Assembly (NCBI RefSeq): GCF_048128805.1
Contig: NC_135997.1
Coordinates: 9,489,116-9,553,115, forward strand
Direction: 5' to 3'
Origin: Centroberyx gerrardi
Taxonomy: Eukaryota > Chordata > Actinopteri > Beryciformes > Berycidae
Length of the DNA stretch: 64,000 nt
The position numbers and the translations under genes were made by a program. Positions within the stretch are counted from its first letter, which is position 1; every line of letters begins with the position of its first letter. Shown one piece after another: positions 62,433 through 64,000 of the stretch. The notes beneath the pieces were generated by a model. It was not told the origin of the DNA and did not search any database. It saw only the letters and a program-made list of their open reading frames with translations.

Positions 62433-63882
62433 ATGATTATTGAAAACCTTGATGCCTTGAAAACATGGCTTTCTAAAACCCTCGAGCCCATGTAAGTAGC
62501 TAGCTAGCTGTTATCCCAACATAGCTTTAGCCAACTAGCTCAGGCTGAGTAGCATAGCTAACGTTAGCTTGCCTCACACCTGCTTGTATTTTGGAGGCAT
62601 ACAGTATTATGCATGCGGATTTAATTATTGTGTAAGATTATCTGCAATTTCCGTTATCTTACTGGGTAACTGATCCACACCCTAATCAAAATATAGCTAG
62701 CATGTCAATTTGCTGTATGTAAATCTACTTTTTTGTACTTCACTTTCCAGCTGTGAAGCAGATCCGTCTGCCCTCGCTAAGTATGTCGTTGCTTTGGTGA
62801 AAAAGGACAAAAGTGAAAAGGAACTAAAAGCCCTGTGTATTGACCAGTTGGATGTGTTTCTTCAGAAAGGTAATTGATCTCCCGCTAACATTCAATTTTT
62901 ATTGTCTAACTTTGCAAGCCACTTGCGACACAATTTCATCTGGCATGTGTTCGTTGTTATGTCTGCAGAAATGTTGGGTATATGTTGCTCTTATTGTCTT
63001 CCAGAGACCCAGACATTTGTGGATAAGCTATTTGAAGCTGTAAACAACAAAAGCTACCTCCCACAGCCGGAGCAGCCATCCTCTGTGATCAAAGTTGAGA
63101 TTCATCCGAAATTAGAGAAAGATGAGCAGAAAAAAGATGAGGTAATTTGATGATGATGTTAAGAATGTTGAAGGGGTAATTGGTTAAATGATAGTTTCAT
63201 TAAGTAAATACTACACAGTGCAACACAATATGGAGGAGCTCTCAAGTCTGTAGCAATCTGTCATTTCTTTTATATGTACCATATGTCTGAAATTATTATT
63301 ATTTTTTTCTTGTCCAGACAAATCGGGAAGAAGAGCGAGACAAGAAATTTTCTCGGAGAGTGAATCACAGCCCTCCACAATCAAGCTCTCGCTACAGCAG
63401 AGATAGCAGGTGTGTGCATCTGCCTGTTGCTTTCTGTTTTTCTGTTTTTCTGTGCCATCTGTATGTCTTCATTGCAGTGTGTCAATGATTGTTCCTTACA
63501 TGGTTTGTTTCTTTTTGAACTCGTATTAAACTAAGCTTTTGCCTTGAGCTCATTTGCATGTCTTTTCTTACCCAAATTCTTAGGAGAGGGGATGACCGGA
63601 GCAAGAGGGACGACCGCTCCAGGAAGAGAGATTATGACCGCAACCCTCCAAGGAGGGACTCGTACCGAGAACGCTACAACCGCAGGAGGGGCCGCAGTCG
63701 CAGTTACAGCCGGAGCCGCAGCCGGAGCTGGAGCAAGGACCGCGTCCGAGAACGTGACAGAGAGAGGGACAGGGATAGAGACAGAGACAGGGATAGAGAC
63801 AGGGACAGAGACAGGGATCGGGATCGAGACCGCAGCAGGAGCCGGTCACACAGCAGGAGTCGATCTAGAAGCAGGAGTAGAG
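62433..63882 (+). CDS. rbm26: rbm26, RNA-binding protein 26, 5' part (continues off the right edge)
   Basis: Exons: 62433-62491, 62751-62869, 63005-63141, 63318-63409, 63584-63882, about 235 residues with phase 1 at the end. The protein starts MIIENLDALKTWLSKTLEPI and holds the PWI-like N-terminal fold (ADPSALAKYVVALVKKDKSE, CIDQLDVFLQKET), then KVEIHPKLEK, FSRRVNHSPPQSSSRY, RKRDYDRNPPRRDSYRERYN and an Arg/Ser plus Arg/Asp repeat. This wording fits RBM26 rather than RBM27. Its zinc finger and RRMs must lie to the right. RBM26 takes part in nuclear RNA surveillance and poly(A) RNA binding (family knowledge). Exon 5 encodes an RD dipeptide run of nearly perfect 6- and 12-nt units at 63750-63831. 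Confidence 0.95.
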
Positions 63883-64000
63883 GTGAGAACCTGACGGGTC
63901 TCTAAAATGATCCAAGACTTACAGTTAGACTAGCTGTTGCTTAGCAGGTCAACTAATGACAAAATTCAGCAGAACAAAAGATGGTATTATCTGGCACAAG

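Overview
The window is vertebrate nuclear DNA, almost certainly from a teleost fish. Its genes have many short exons with GT-AG introns. It is full of CA/GA microsatellites, small hAT-like and Tc1-like non-autonomous transposons and LINE fragments of kinds common in fish. The gene content also fits: cyp27c1 beside ercc3, and tpt1, gtf2f2 and gpalpp1 in a row. I placed exon borders by hand from splice sites, reading phase and remembered protein families; no database search was possible.

Layout from left to right. (1) 0.7-18.6 kb, minus strand: the first eleven coding exons of tanc1, a synaptic scaffold with a P-loop NTPase core; the rest lies beyond the left edge. (2) 19.7-22.4 kb, plus strand: a decayed tpt1 (TCTP) gene that keeps its promoter, a TOP-like 5' end, introns and poly(A) signal but no usable TCTP reading frame. 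Two of its introns carry H/ACA snoRNAs resembling SNORA31, which is known from TPT1 introns. (3) 24.2-31.2 kb, minus: gtf2f2 (RAP30), complete, with a 19-nt micro-exon and a candidate 60-nt in-frame cassette exon. (4) 32.7-36.0 kb, minus: gpalpp1, complete. (5) 36.9-47.9 kb, plus: ercc3 (XPB helicase), complete, about 929 bp between its start codon and that of gpalpp1. (6) 50.0-58.8 kb, plus: cyp27c1, complete. (7) 62.4 kb to the right edge, plus: the first five coding exons of rbm26.

The order tpt1 - gtf2f2 - gpalpp1, as I recall it, matches human chromosome 13q14, and rbm26 is also on 13q. ercc3, cyp27c1 and tanc1 are on human 2q. Mixing 2q and 13q genes is typical of some teleost chromosomes. 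gtf2f2 (TFIIF) and ercc3 (TFIIH) both act in RNA polymerase II initiation, but I see no sign that their closeness is functional.

The most interesting item is the tpt1-derived snoRNA host: a protein gene whose coding sequence has decayed while its expression signals and intronic snoRNAs appear to remain. A second theme is how closely mobile elements and microsatellites sit against splice sites, including a LINE tail that reaches the intron side of a gpalpp1 donor and a cyp27c1 donor that is part of a GT microsatellite.
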